This document shows positions 53,767 to 62,354 of a stretch of DNA of 64,000 nucleotides, in pieces. Every line of letters begins with the position of its first letter. Position 1 is the stretch's first letter. The DNA is from Pedobacter cryoconitis (GTDB lineage Bacteria; Bacteroidota; Bacteroidia; Sphingobacteriales; Sphingobacteriaceae). The notes below the pieces were generated by a model. The model searched no databases. It saw nothing but the letters and a program-made list of their open reading frames with translations, and was not told where the DNA came from. Both the position numbers and the translations under genes were made by a program. The stretch lies in assembly GCF_014200595.1 (NCBI RefSeq), contig NZ_JACHCG010000001.1:2914001-2978000 (forward strand), in the 5' to 3' direction.

Positions 53767-54345
53767 ATGGAAAATAAGGAATTGTTCAGACTGCTAGCAG
53801 GAAAGAATTCTTTGCGTTTAGAGTTAGAATTAAAACTCAACGAAATGATTAAGAGGGAGTATTATGCCAAAAGTCAGATTATCTTAAAACCAGGACAGAT
53901 CCCTAACCGTGCTTGGTTTATTGAAAAAGGATCTGCCATGGGATTTGTTTTTAAAGAAGAAAAGAAAGTACCTTTTTGGTTCTGGAATGAGAATGACATT
54001 ATGTTTCCACTCAACAGCTTTTTCAATCAGATTCCCTCAGAAACTTATATAGAACTCCTTGAGCCCGGTATCCTTTTGTCCATATCTTTTGATGACGTGC
54101 AGGAAATATTGCTTAGTTTCCCCGAATCGAACGAATATGTACGTAAGATTATGCAGGATTATCAGCAAATGAGTGAGAAGAGAATTCTTGAGTTTGCTGC
54201 CTATACACCCGAAGAACATTATTTGCACTTAATGAGAGATTGTCCTGCAATTTTCAGGAAAGCATCAGTAGAAAGTATTGCCGCCTACCTTGGCATATCC
54301 CGTAAAACACTAAACCGCATAAGGTCCAGAACCAGAAGATTTTAG
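53767..54345 (+). CDS. Crp/Fnr-family transcriptional regulator
   Basis: A 192-residue protein with an N-terminal cyclic-nucleotide-binding-type barrel (about residues 20-115, IILKPGQIPNRAWFIEKGSAMGF and FPLNSFFNQIPSETYIELLE), a long dimer helix and a short C-terminal HTH (SVESIAAYLGISRKTLNRIR). Residues contacting cAMP in CRP are not conserved, so the effector is unknown. The recognition helix keeps the two arginines equivalent to CRP R180 and R185 but has Lys at the E181 position. A perfect GGGAC-N4-GTCCC site lies 137 bp after its stop, which makes it the best candidate in the window for the cluster regulator (inference). Confidence 0.85.
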   Translation: MENKELFRLLAGKNSLRLELELKLNEMIKREYYAKSQIILKPGQIPNRAWFIEKGSAMGFVFKEEKKVPFWFWNENDIMFPLNSFFNQIPSETYIELLEPGILLSISFDDVQEILLSFPESNEYVRKIMQDYQQMSEKRILEFAAYTPEEHYLHLMRDCPAIFRKASVESIAAYLGISRKTLNRIRSRTRRF

Positions 54346-54422
54346 ATTCAGCAGTTTAACCGCGCCGTTCCCCTCATACTTTCTTAGGCTATTGATCAGC
54401 TGGTACTTGACCGGCCTTCCCG

Positions 54423-54460
54423 AGCTGTATCCCTCTACCAGGGGTTACAGCTTTTTTTTT
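54423..54460 (+). terminator. Terminator of the Crp/Fnr gene
   Basis: An imperfect stem, AGCTGTATCCC with GGGGTTACAGCT, has a 7-nt loop and is followed by at least eight T. Confidence 0.85.
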
Positions 54461-54482
54461 GCACTATAAATTTAATCCTTTT

Positions 54483-54526
54483 GGGACATTTGTCCCTTTT
54501 TTAGCGCAAAATCCCTACGTAAATTG
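54483..54526 (+). promoter_or_regulatory. Crp/Fnr-type promoter before the MauE-like gene (site j)
   Basis: A perfect palindrome GGGACATTTGTCCC lies at 54483-54496, with TAAATTG at 54520-54526, 23 nt away. Unlike the other sites the next plausible start codon is 128 nt beyond the box. The leader contains an imperfect inverted repeat (54559-54575 with 54619-54636). Confidence 0.68.
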
Positions 54527-54654
54527 CCTTCATCAAACAAGATAAACTAACGTTCTCTATTAATTGCAGACTGACAAAAATATGTCTTTACATGTCTTTC
54601 TATAGAATGACTATTTCGTTCAGTCCTGCAATTAATTGATTTGGAATTAACCTA

Positions 54655-55074
54655 ATGTATAAAATTATGAACTTACATCCTTTTATTATCATTGTTACCG
54701 GAATGCTCATCTTGTTATGGGCTTATGCAGCTTTTTCAAAACTATTTAATTTGGCGCAGTTCCAGCATGCGCTTATGATTCAAGTCTTTCCCCGTTGGGT
54801 TGGAAAGATTCTCGTTTATGTTTTACCATTGTCTGAGCTTATATTAGTTGGATTATTGTTAATTCCACAGACCAGATTGATAGGGATGTATTCATCCTTT
54901 TTTATGATGGGTGCATTCACACTCTATGTAGGAGGGGTAGTCTTTAAAATCTACGATCAATACCCGTGTGCCTGTGGTGGATTATTTGCCAGATTAGGAT
55001 GGTCTAACCACTTTAAAGTAAACATTGTACTTACATTAATTGCCCTGGCAGGAGTAATATTAATGGAAATATAA
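54655..55074 (+). CDS. MauE/DoxX-type redox-associated membrane protein
   Basis: A 139-residue protein with four membrane helices. The loop PCACGGLFARLGWSNHFKVN, with two cysteines and a conserved Gly-His-Asn pattern, is the hallmark of MauE-like proteins. These are thought to support disulfide formation or electron transfer at the membrane; MauE is needed for maturation of methylamine dehydrogenase. A second in-frame ATG at 54667 gives an equally good N terminus. Its shared promoter element suggests a role with the cysteine-containing small proteins (inference). Confidence 0.82.
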   Translation: MYKIMNLHPFIIIVTGMLILLWAYAAFSKLFNLAQFQHALMIQVFPRWVGKILVYVLPLSELILVGLLLIPQTRLIGMYSSFFMMGAFTLYVGGVVFKIYDQYPCACGGLFARLGWSNHFKVNIVLTLIALAGVILMEI

Positions 55075-55078
55075 GGAA

Positions 55079-55288
55079 TCAGGTGTTAAGTTCTTCCAGT
55101 TTATCTTTCAGCTGATGCAAACGGTGAACAAAAACTTCCGCAGATCTTAAGTCAGGATTTATTTTCACATAATTTAAATGTGATTCCAGGAAAAGAGGTA
55201 CATTCATAACCATGACTCCACGTTCCAGTTCAATTTGATCAGGTAAATTTATACCAGTAAAATAGCCTTCTAATTCTTCTATTGACAT
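55079..55288 (-). CDS. Small DUF6965-like protein
   Basis: A 69-residue acidic protein, MSIEELEGYFTGINLP, followed by FLESHLNYVKINPD and a C-terminal helix. I recall this pattern as a small Bacteroidota family of unknown function (DUF6965), but the number is from memory. It converges with the MauE-like gene, with 4 nt between stops. Confidence 0.6.
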   Translation of the reverse strand: MSIEELEGYFTGINLPDQIELERGVMVMNVPLFLESHLNYVKINPDLRSAEVFVHRLHQLKDKLEELNT

Positions 55289-55312
55289 CTTGCGAAGTTA
55301 AAAGAAATATCT

Positions 55313-55352
55313 AAAAAAACAGCCTTCATAAATATATGAAGGCTGTTTTTTT
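55313..55352 (-). terminator. Terminator of the DinB-like gene
   Basis: A 10-bp stem, CAGCCTTCAT with ATGAAGGCTG, extended by A/T pairs, has a 6-nt loop and a T run on the minus strand. Confidence 0.88.
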
Positions 55353-55368
55353 ACGACTAATATTCAGG

Positions 55369-55869
55369 TTAGAAATTCGGGTCATCTGCACTTGGCCCAT
55401 AACTACCCGGAAGCGGTATATCCAATAAACGAAGATAAACACCCAACTGTGCCCGATGATGCACCAGCTGACTCATACTATGCCTGATAACTTCTCCTTT
55501 TGTTTTTGACATCAGCACCTGTTCTCCATTTTTCAAAGTCCAGGCTGGCAGCAAATCCTCTTCTTTTGCAATTTGCAAAGCCGCTTTTGCTTCAGCTAAT
55601 GATTTTTCAAAGATTTCAAGCAGTTCCTGATTAGAATTCCATTCCGGAGATTGATACGCCTGATCTGCAAAATTTAATCCAACAGTTTTCAAAGTCATGC
55701 TCACCCAACCTGGTAATTCAGCAATATGTCCGGCCAGTTTCCTGATAGACATACTTTTTTCATGAGGTTGCCAGTCCTGCTTATCCACTGGAACGCGTTC
55801 CAGCATTTTACGGGTAACCACCGATTCTTCGGTCAGCTCTTTTAGTAAGTTTTGAATGGTTGACATCAT
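55369..55869 (-). CDS. DinB-family protein
   Basis: About 166 residues when started at ATG 55869; the frame reaches 55914 but those residues do not fit the fold. It is a four-helix bundle with histidines at the usual places (LAGHIAELPGWV, RHSMSQLVHHRAQLGVYLR), which bind a divalent metal in DinB/YfiT proteins. Members include thiol-dependent transferases and proteins of unknown role. It lies 69 nt downstream of the WYL regulator gene and may be its target. Confidence 0.85.
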   Translation of the reverse strand: MMSTIQNLLKELTEESVVTRKMLERVPVDKQDWQPHEKSMSIRKLAGHIAELPGWVSMTLKTVGLNFADQAYQSPEWNSNQELLEIFEKSLAEAKAALQIAKEEDLLPAWTLKNGEQVLMSKTKGEVIRHSMSQLVHHRAQLGVYLRLLDIPLPGSYGPSADDPNF

Positions 55870-55937
55870 ATTTGTTTGATTTGTTGCCCCAAAGGAACAA
55901 ATGGCAAGTGACAACCCTATGTCAGCAGATTTATTTA

Positions 55938-56888
55938 CTACACAAGTTTTTCACCAATACCAGCATAAATACGTTTCACTTTAGCCAGCAACGCTTCTGG
56001 CTGTAAAATAACAGCATGATCAGCAAAGGCGATAAACCACCGGGCAAATCCTTCTAATGAAATAGTAAGAAATTGTATTTCTATTCCATCCTCCAAATGA
56101 GTTTCAGCTACATACCCATGGTAATATTTTTGCTGTCCAAGGTGTGGATAAGCATACTGATCGACTTTAATAATTACTTCCTCCAGCTTAACCTCTTTAA
56201 ACATATCCCGCAGATAATCCTTCAAAGACGGATGACGGTCATTATAAAGCTCCGCGCATGTACTGATGTCAGTAATCCTGTCAAAACGAAAATCTCTGTA
56301 GGCTTCTCTTTCTCTGCAATAAGCGATTAAATGCCAGTAATTATCAAGATAAAATACGCCAACAGGTTCAATTAACCTGAGTGTATGCTCCTGTCTGTAG
56401 TAGGCGAAATAATTTAACTGCATAACATTTTTCCCGGCAATAGCATTCAGGATAGTTTGCAAAGGATTATGATGTACATGAAGTGCAGGTGAAACATGTG
56501 TAGCCTTTAGTACTTCTATTCTGTCATCCAGATTTTCAAGATATTCTTTATCCGCACTTTTCAAAACTGCTCTAACCTTATAAAGCGCATTGCTATAAGA
56601 ATTTCCATTCGCTTTATCAGTCAGGCCTACCACCAGTTTTTCTGCGGTAATAAATGCGGTAGCTTCCTCACGTGTAAACATCACAGGTGGTAACCTGTAA
56701 CCATCTGTCAGGGAATATCCCACCCCTGCCTCACCAATAATTGGTATTCCCGCTTCTTCCAGAGACCTTACATCTCTATACACCGTCCGCAGGCTTATCT
56801 CAAAACGGTCAGCGATATCCTGTGCCCTGATCGTTCTGCGTGATTGCAATTGAATGAGTATAGCAGAGAGACGATCTATTCGGTTCAT
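55938..56888 (-). CDS. YafY-type transcriptional regulator (HTH_11 plus WYL)
   Basis: A 316-residue protein. The N-terminal DeoR-like winged helix (RLSAILIQLQSRRTIRAQDIADRFEISLRTVYRDVRSLE) is followed by the WYL domain with YLDNYWHLIAYCREREAYRDFRFDRI and a C-terminal WCX-like part. WYL regulators sense nucleic acids or small ligands. It is divergent from the ABC permease gene at 57095 (206 bp apart). Confidence 0.9.
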   Translation of the reverse strand: MNRIDRLSAILIQLQSRRTIRAQDIADRFEISLRTVYRDVRSLEEAGIPIIGEAGVGYSLTDGYRLPPVMFTREEATAFITAEKLVVGLTDKANGNSYSNALYKVRAVLKSADKEYLENLDDRIEVLKATHVSPALHVHHNPLQTILNAIAGKNVMQLNYFAYYRQEHTLRLIEPVGVFYLDNYWHLIAYCREREAYRDFRFDRITDISTCAELYNDRHPSLKDYLRDMFKEVKLEEVIIKVDQYAYPHLGQQKYYHGYVAETHLEDGIEIQFLTISLEGFARWFIAFADHAVILQPEALLAKVKRIYAGIGEKLV

Positions 56889-57094
56889 AGCTCAAAGCTA
56901 TAAATTTAGCTAATAAAATTAGCATACTAAATACAACTATTGTCCAGAGATGCACAATACCTGTCCGTTTATGAACAATTATTTTTCACTTAATTTAGAA
57001 ATCGTGGTTTATTACTATTTAATAACAGTTATTTTTATTGGCATATCCTTAGCTAAACGATCAATTCATAAAAGATCCTTATTCAACATAAGCT

Positions 57095-59458
57095 ATGTTT
57101 AAACTGAATTTCAAAATAGCACTTCGTAATCTTTGGAAAAACAAAGTATTTACTTTAATTAATATTGGAGGTTTAGCTATTGGACTGGCCAGTTGCCTTA
57201 TTTTATTACTATATGTGGCCTATGAAATGAGTTATGATCAGCAGTTTACTCACCAGGAAAAGACCTATATGGCGATTGATAATTTAACTGCCAATGGACA
57301 GACCACAAGCTGGCCATGGACTCCCGCACCAATGGCCAGAGAAATAAGAGATAAAATACCAGGGGTCGCCTATACTTCTCATTCCACCTTTCCAGAGAAC
57401 ATATTAATCAGTTATCAGCATAATAATTTTAAAAAATCAGCTGTTTATGCTGAACCAGATTTCTTAAAAATACTGGATTATAAATTTATCAGAGGTAATC
57501 CTGCTACTGCCCTGCAAGAAGTAAATACGGTAATTTTGACCGAAACCTTAGCTAAAAGCTTATTCGGCAATGAAGATCCTATCAATAAAACAGTAAGATT
57601 GGGAAACGCAGAAGACCTGAAGGTAGAGGCCGTTATTGAAGACATCCCATTGAACAATAGTATTCGGTTCGACTATTTGTTACCTTGGGCATTAAATGAA
57701 AAACATAACCCATCTCTCCAGGAATTCAATTGGAAAAGCAATGTCTGTATGACCCTTATACAACTCAAAGACAACCAGTTTTTCAATCAGGTCAACAGCC
57801 AGATGAAAGGGATTTACAAAAGAAACAGAACAATATCTTCCAGTGAAGCCTTTCTGCATCCTGTTTCTAAAATGCACTTATATGATAAATTTGAAAACGG
57901 AAAATCCACAGGTGGTAAAATTGACCAGCTCAGGATCTTCCTGGTACTCGCTTTTTGTATTTTGCTGATTGCCTGTGTAAACTTTATGAACCTCTCTACA
58001 GCAAGATCTGAAAAAAGAGCAAAAGAAGTTGGCGTACGTAAAGCCATTGGTTCTTCTAGAAAATCTCTGATTAGTCAATTTATGCTGGAATCCATGTTAT
58101 TAGCCTTTATCGGAATGCTGGTAGCCTTTACCTTACTGGAATTAAGCCTGCCCTATTTTAATGGATTACTCAACTTAAATCTGGTTATCAATTATAAAGA
58201 CTGGAAATTCTGGTCAACATTGATTAGTTTAACACTATTAACCGGTTTCATCGCAGGAAGCTACCCTGCATTTTACCTTTCCTCATTTGAACCGGTTAAG
58301 GTATTGAAAGGATTCAATACGGCTGGAAATTCTTCTCTTTCAATCCGTAAAATACTCGTAGTCATTCAATTTACCTTTGCCGCCTGCCTGATCGTTTGTA
58401 CAGCCGTTATATATCAGCAATTAAATTATGTAAGAAATAAACCTATTGGATATAACAAAGCCGGGCTGGTAGCCATATCTGCCGAAGGAAAACTAAGAAC
58501 CAAATCTCAATTGCTTTTAATCAAAGATCAATTACTGAAATCCGGCGCTGTTACCGATATCACTTATTTCAGTCAATCACTCGATGAAGGAGGAAATAAT
58601 ACAAGTGATTTTAGCTGGGCAGGTAAAAAACCAACTGATGTATTCATCTTTAATTATCGGCAGACAGGATACGATTTCACTAAAACAACTGGTGCAAAAA
58701 TTCTGTCAGGAAGAGACTTTTCGCCAAAATATCAAGACTCAGCAACAATTATTCTGAATGAAGCAGCAGTAAAAATAATGAGTTTAAAAAACCCTGTAGG
58801 TACTGTAATTAAATATGCCGGCCAGCCGCTAACAATTATAGGCGTAATGGAAGATTTCGTTATGGAATCACCCTATAAAAGTGCAGAACCGATGGCTATC
58901 AGCTATAATATGGAAGAAATAAATACGATTATTGCCCGGTTAAACCCCAATCAGAATGTAAGTAATTCAGTCAGTAAGATCGACAATATTGTTAAAATGA
59001 TGAATCCGGATTTCCCGGTAGAACGGCATTTTGCAGATGAAAGTTTCGAGATGAAATTTCAGAATGAAAAACTACTGGGCACCCTTTCAAACTGGTTTGG
59101 AGGTTTTGCAATTTTCATCTCCTGCCTTGGTCTTTTAGGTCTTGCTTTGTTCATGGCTGAACAACGAAAAAGAGAAATAAGTATACGCAAAGTATTAGGA
59201 GCGAACAATTTAAATATTATTACCCTATTAAACAAGGATTTCATAAAACTGGTAGCTATCGGTAATTTAATCGCATTTCCAGTTGCTTATATAATTATAA
59301 ACAACTGGCTGGCGTCCTATAGTTTCAGAATTTCAATCTCTGTTTTGCCTTTTGCCATTGCAATTGGGCTTTCCTTATTCATTACAATTCTTACCGTAAG
59401 CCTTCAATCCGTAAAAGTGATCAGATCAAACCCTGTGGATGCACTTAAATACGAATAA
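57095..59458 (+). CDS. FtsX/MacB-type ABC transporter permease
   Basis: A 787-residue protein with the double MacB-permease layout usual in Bacteroidota. An N-terminal helix (IGGLAIGLASCLILLLYV) is followed by a large periplasmic domain, three helices (about residues 285-420, with the RAKEVGVRKAIGSSRKSLI loop), a second periplasmic domain, and three C-terminal helices with RKREISIRKVLGA. No ATPase gene is adjacent, so it must pair with one encoded elsewhere. Such permeases act in mechanotransmission or peptide/lipoprotein export. Confidence 0.9.
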   Translation: MFKLNFKIALRNLWKNKVFTLINIGGLAIGLASCLILLLYVAYEMSYDQQFTHQEKTYMAIDNLTANGQTTSWPWTPAPMAREIRDKIPGVAYTSHSTFPENILISYQHNNFKKSAVYAEPDFLKILDYKFIRGNPATALQEVNTVILTETLAKSLFGNEDPINKTVRLGNAEDLKVEAVIEDIPLNNSIRFDYLLPWALNEKHNPSLQEFNWKSNVCMTLIQLKDNQFFNQVNSQMKGIYKRNRTISSSEAFLHPVSKMHLYDKFENGKSTGGKIDQLRIFLVLAFCILLIACVNFMNLSTARSEKRAKEVGVRKAIGSSRKSLISQFMLESMLLAFIGMLVAFTLLELSLPYFNGLLNLNLVINYKDWKFWSTLISLTLLTGFIAGSYPAFYLSSFEPVKVLKGFNTAGNSSLSIRKILVVIQFTFAACLIVCTAVIYQQLNYVRNKPIGYNKAGLVAISAEGKLRTKSQLLLIKDQLLKSGAVTDITYFSQSLDEGGNNTSDFSWAGKKPTDVFIFNYRQTGYDFTKTTGAKILSGRDFSPKYQDSATIILNEAAVKIMSLKNPVGTVIKYAGQPLTIIGVMEDFVMESPYKSAEPMAISYNMEEINTIIARLNPNQNVSNSVSKIDNIVKMMNPDFPVERHFADESFEMKFQNEKLLGTLSNWFGGFAIFISCLGLLGLALFMAEQRKREISIRKVLGANNLNIITLLNKDFIKLVAIGNLIAFPVAYIIINNWLASYSFRISISVLPFAIAIGLSLFITILTVSLQSVKVIRSNPVDALKYE

Positions 59459-59472
59459 TTCAGCGCAATAAA

Positions 59473-60117
59473 TTATCTATCTTTTTTAAGCCTTTCAAGC
59501 CGCTGTTTTTGTTCTTTGATACGACTTTCCAGACGCTCCTGTTTTTCCTGTGAGTGAGGCTCTAAAGCACCTCTGTCTGCATTATGCTCATGATGGTTAT
59601 CTACCCAGCGTGACAATTGATTTTCCCTCAGCGCAACCAGTTTTGCCGGCGCAGGAATAAAGGCCTCATCATCTACACTTGTTCTGGTGATCTCCTGCGT
59701 TAACGGCTCCAGCACAGTATTAACAGGAGTTTCCCAATCTTCCCAAACATGCAAAATCAACAAAGACTTTCCCTTAGGTATATTCGCAGAAACCTTATCC
59801 AGATAATCTGACACCCCTTCAGCCCTGACTGTATCTCCAACTGAACCCGCAACCATACCAGCACCTATACCAACCAGAAAACCAAGTGGCCCGGCCAGTA
59901 AACCGATCAATCCGCCAATGATCCCTCCCCCTATTGCACTATAACCTTCCGCTTCATCTTTAGCAGACCGGATTGCTGTATTTCCATCCGGATCCTTACT
60001 GAGTATATAAGACTCACCCAGAGAAATATCTTGTGAATGATCTAATTGCTGTATAGCCCGCATGGCATTAAACGCTTCTGAATCAGTAGTGAACAGCGCC
60101 TGTATTATCTTTTCCAT
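59473..60117 (-). CDS. DUF1269-like glycine-zipper protein
   Basis: A 214-residue protein. Residues 1-70 form an alpha/beta domain, then a Gly-rich membrane-active stretch (GGGIIGGLIGLLAGPLGFLVGIGAGMVAG), then a second alpha/beta domain (GKSLLILHVWEDW) and a charged coiled-coil tail ending RLERLKKDR. This matches DUF1269 proteins, often stress-related and of unknown activity. It has no signal peptide, and converges with the permease gene. Confidence 0.75.
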   Translation of the reverse strand: MEKIIQALFTTDSEAFNAMRAIQQLDHSQDISLGESYILSKDPDGNTAIRSAKDEAEGYSAIGGGIIGGLIGLLAGPLGFLVGIGAGMVAGSVGDTVRAEGVSDYLDKVSANIPKGKSLLILHVWEDWETPVNTVLEPLTQEITRTSVDDEAFIPAPAKLVALRENQLSRWVDNHHEHNADRGALEPHSQEKQERLESRIKEQKQRLERLKKDR

Positions 60118-60262
60118 AATTGATAGTTTATTGAATCAAACCTATACTTATAAAAGCAATCAAAAAGCCGTTTTGTTTGGTAAAGCAGGTTTAATATATA
60201 ACATATCAGCCATTTTATATAATTTTCTTGAACAGGCTCAGGGCACTGATTAAGTTTATAGT

Positions 60263-60499
60263 ATGAGATACTTAGCAATCAACATCAATTACAAACTAGA
60301 TCAGGATTGGTACTGTAGATTAGGATCTATAGTAGCCTGCCATAAATATTTTAGCGAGCTTGGGCCAGAACATGGTCCCGGAGTTGCAATCTACGACACA
60401 GAAATGCGCAAATATATGTGGCTAAGTGAGACATACCGCGATGATAACCCCCGTTTAATTGAAATTATACAGGACGCCACAAAGTATTTAAAGGACTGA
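60263..60499 (+). CDS. Small hypothetical protein
   Basis: A 78-residue protein, MRYLAININYKLDQDWYCRLGSI, with GPEHGPGVAIYD in the middle and a C-terminal helix. Charged and soluble, with a codon pattern like its neighbours. I do not recognise a family. Confidence 0.55.
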   Translation: MRYLAININYKLDQDWYCRLGSIVACHKYFSELGPEHGPGVAIYDTEMRKYMWLSETYRDDNPRLIEIIQDATKYLKD

Positions 60500-60506
60500 A
60501 TTCAAA

Positions 60507-60623
60507 CTATCCTAAAGGACAATTATCACAACGCTTACCCTTTTTATACTTCTCACAGCATTCTTTTTTCTTTTTAGATTTCGATTTAGAATGCTTTTTA
60601 TCTTTATGTTTTTTCTTATCCAC
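60507..60623 (-). CDS. 38-residue Lys/Cys-rich peptide
   Basis: A GTG-started ORF with a very basic N-terminal half (DKKKHKDKKHSKSKSKKKK) and then ECCEKYKKGKRCDNCPLG, with four cysteines as CC and CX2C. Small proteins of this type occur widely in Bacteroidota; a metal-binding role is possible but not shown. No ATG exists in frame, so the GTG start is the best guess. Confidence 0.55.
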   Translation of the reverse strand: MDKKKHKDKKHSKSKSKKKKECCEKYKKGKRCDNCPLG

Positions 60624-60691
60624 GGTACAAATCTTACAGCCCTAAAAACAATAATAAGATACAAAATTACAATTAATTACTGAAATGATAA

Positions 60692-61375
60692 TCAGACAAG
60701 TTTAATACTATTAAACCACTTGTCATGAATCAAATCATAAACCCCATTCTGCCTTAGCAAATCAAGAGTTTCATTAATCTGATGCTTTAGTGCAAGATCG
60801 CCCTTTTTCATAGCTATCGCATATTCAGACTCAGTTCCCGGCATAAACATGCCAATCTGTAAGGTTTGATGTTTCGCAAGAAAACCACCTACGATCGGTG
60901 AATCATCAATCAGCACATCAATTTTATGTGCAAGAAGTTTTTTATACAGCTCATCATTTGTGTCCGTATGCACAGTAGCATTACCTGGAAACTGAGCCAT
61001 TACATATTTCTCCGCCTCAGTGGCTGTTCTGATTCCAATTTTTTTATTCTTAAAGCTGTCCAGATCAGTCAGCCCGTCTCCACCATTAACTACAGCACAT
61101 AACTGAAATTGCAGATACGGTTTACTGAATTCCAGGATCATCTGCCTGGAAGTAGTCATCGTTACTGCTGAACAAATCATATCCAGCTCACCTTTATATA
61201 ATTTTTCGAGGATAGTTTTCCATAGTGATACCTCATAATGTAGTTCGAGGTTCAAAACTTCAGCAACTGCCCGGATCATGTCTACCTCAAATCCTTCAAA
61301 TACAGATGAATTATAATCGCTGTGTAAAGGAAAAGGTGCTGCTGAATCCAGTCCTATCTTCAATATTTGTTTCAT
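60692..61375 (-). CDS. SBP_bac_3-type solute-binding protein without signal peptide
   Basis: A 227-residue protein covering the full bilobed fold of polar amino-acid binding proteins: EGFEVDMIRAVAEVL, GELDMICSAVTMTTSRQMILEFSKPY, KNKKIGIRTATEAEKYV and IDVLIDDSPIVGGF. It begins MKQILKIGLDSAAPFP, directly in the first beta strand, so no secretion signal is present. It may be cytoplasmic, for example a cyclohexadienyl-dehydratase-like enzyme or a sensor. No transporter genes are adjacent. Confidence 0.8.
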   Translation of the reverse strand: MKQILKIGLDSAAPFPLHSDYNSSVFEGFEVDMIRAVAEVLNLELHYEVSLWKTILEKLYKGELDMICSAVTMTTSRQMILEFSKPYLQFQLCAVVNGGDGLTDLDSFKNKKIGIRTATEAEKYVMAQFPGNATVHTDTNDELYKKLLAHKIDVLIDDSPIVGGFLAKHQTLQIGMFMPGTESEYAIAMKKGDLALKHQINETLDLLRQNGVYDLIHDKWFNSIKLV

Positions 61376-61565
61376 AATTTGCTATTTCAATTCTCAGGGG
61401 TCTTATATTCGTATCGATCCCTTCTTTTATTCCTGTTTTTCCAATGAAGATTAACAACCAGGGCCAACTCCTTATTTTATACTGACAATTTTAGTTAATT
61501 TTAAGGGTCTTTTTCAATATTCTCCAATATAAATATTTCATTTGACGATCAGAAAATTAAAACTA

Positions 61566-62282
61566 TCAGAAAACACTGATTAATAATAGAGTTATGCCTG
61601 CGGCAAATAATGTACTTAGAAAATTCACCCCATCATTACTCAGAAAATTACGGCGTTCCAGCCCCGCACCCATTACCGAATCTGAAAAATTACCCGCAAA
61701 ACCGGTAAAAACAAGAATTAACAGGTACCCACTGCTGCCCGTGAACAGCCAATAAATTAATGCAATTACCCCTGCCCCTGCTATACCAATCAATGTACCT
61801 TCCAGACTGATCACACCGTCCAGCCCTTTCTTCTCTTTTCTCCAGCTCAGGCAATTATAAAAGCTTCTTCCAAATAATACACCCAACTCTGAAGATAAAG
61901 TATCTGCTGTAGCTGATGCAAAACTTCCAGCTGCCATTACCAATAAAATTTCTTTATATTCAGGAAAAACTATCGCCAAAAAAGATAGCAGCGTTGCTGT
62001 TCCGGCATTGGCCAGCACCTGTCCGGGCTTTCTTTGTACCGTATCGCCCGGCTTATCCAATTGTACTTTTGTTTTCCTTCCCCATGCTGTAGCCAGCGTA
62101 CCCAATAGAAAAAACACGGCCAGAAAAGCCAGCCCGGCATAACCAATTCCAAGAAAAATAAGCATTCCGCACAATACACCGGTCATAGCCGCCCCTACAG
62201 TTAGTTTTCGGGAATAGACACTTAAATATCCAGCTGTAAGCAATAAAATGGCTACAGGAAGAGCGGCACGTTGAATCAACAT
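61566..62282 (-). CDS. DUF92-family integral membrane protein
   Basis: A 238-residue protein with about six membrane helices. The conserved GSFASATADTLSSELGVLFG block and GLDGVISLEGTLIGIAGAGVIA are the DUF92 signature. The eukaryotic VTE6 branch of this family phosphorylates phytyl phosphate; the bacterial role is unknown. It is divergent from the Omp85-like gene (72 bp). Confidence 0.88.
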   Translation of the reverse strand: MLIQRAALPVAILLLTAGYLSVYSRKLTVGAAMTGVLCGMLIFLGIGYAGLAFLAVFFLLGTLATAWGRKTKVQLDKPGDTVQRKPGQVLANAGTATLLSFLAIVFPEYKEILLVMAAGSFASATADTLSSELGVLFGRSFYNCLSWRKEKKGLDGVISLEGTLIGIAGAGVIALIYWLFTGSSGYLLILVFTGFAGNFSDSVMGAGLERRNFLSNDGVNFLSTLFAAGITLLLISVF

Positions 62283-62354
62283 GGTTAAAAGTAATAAAAT
62301 TTATGAGACAGCATTGACAAGATTGAAGATATTCTTTGTAATTTTAAAAAATAT

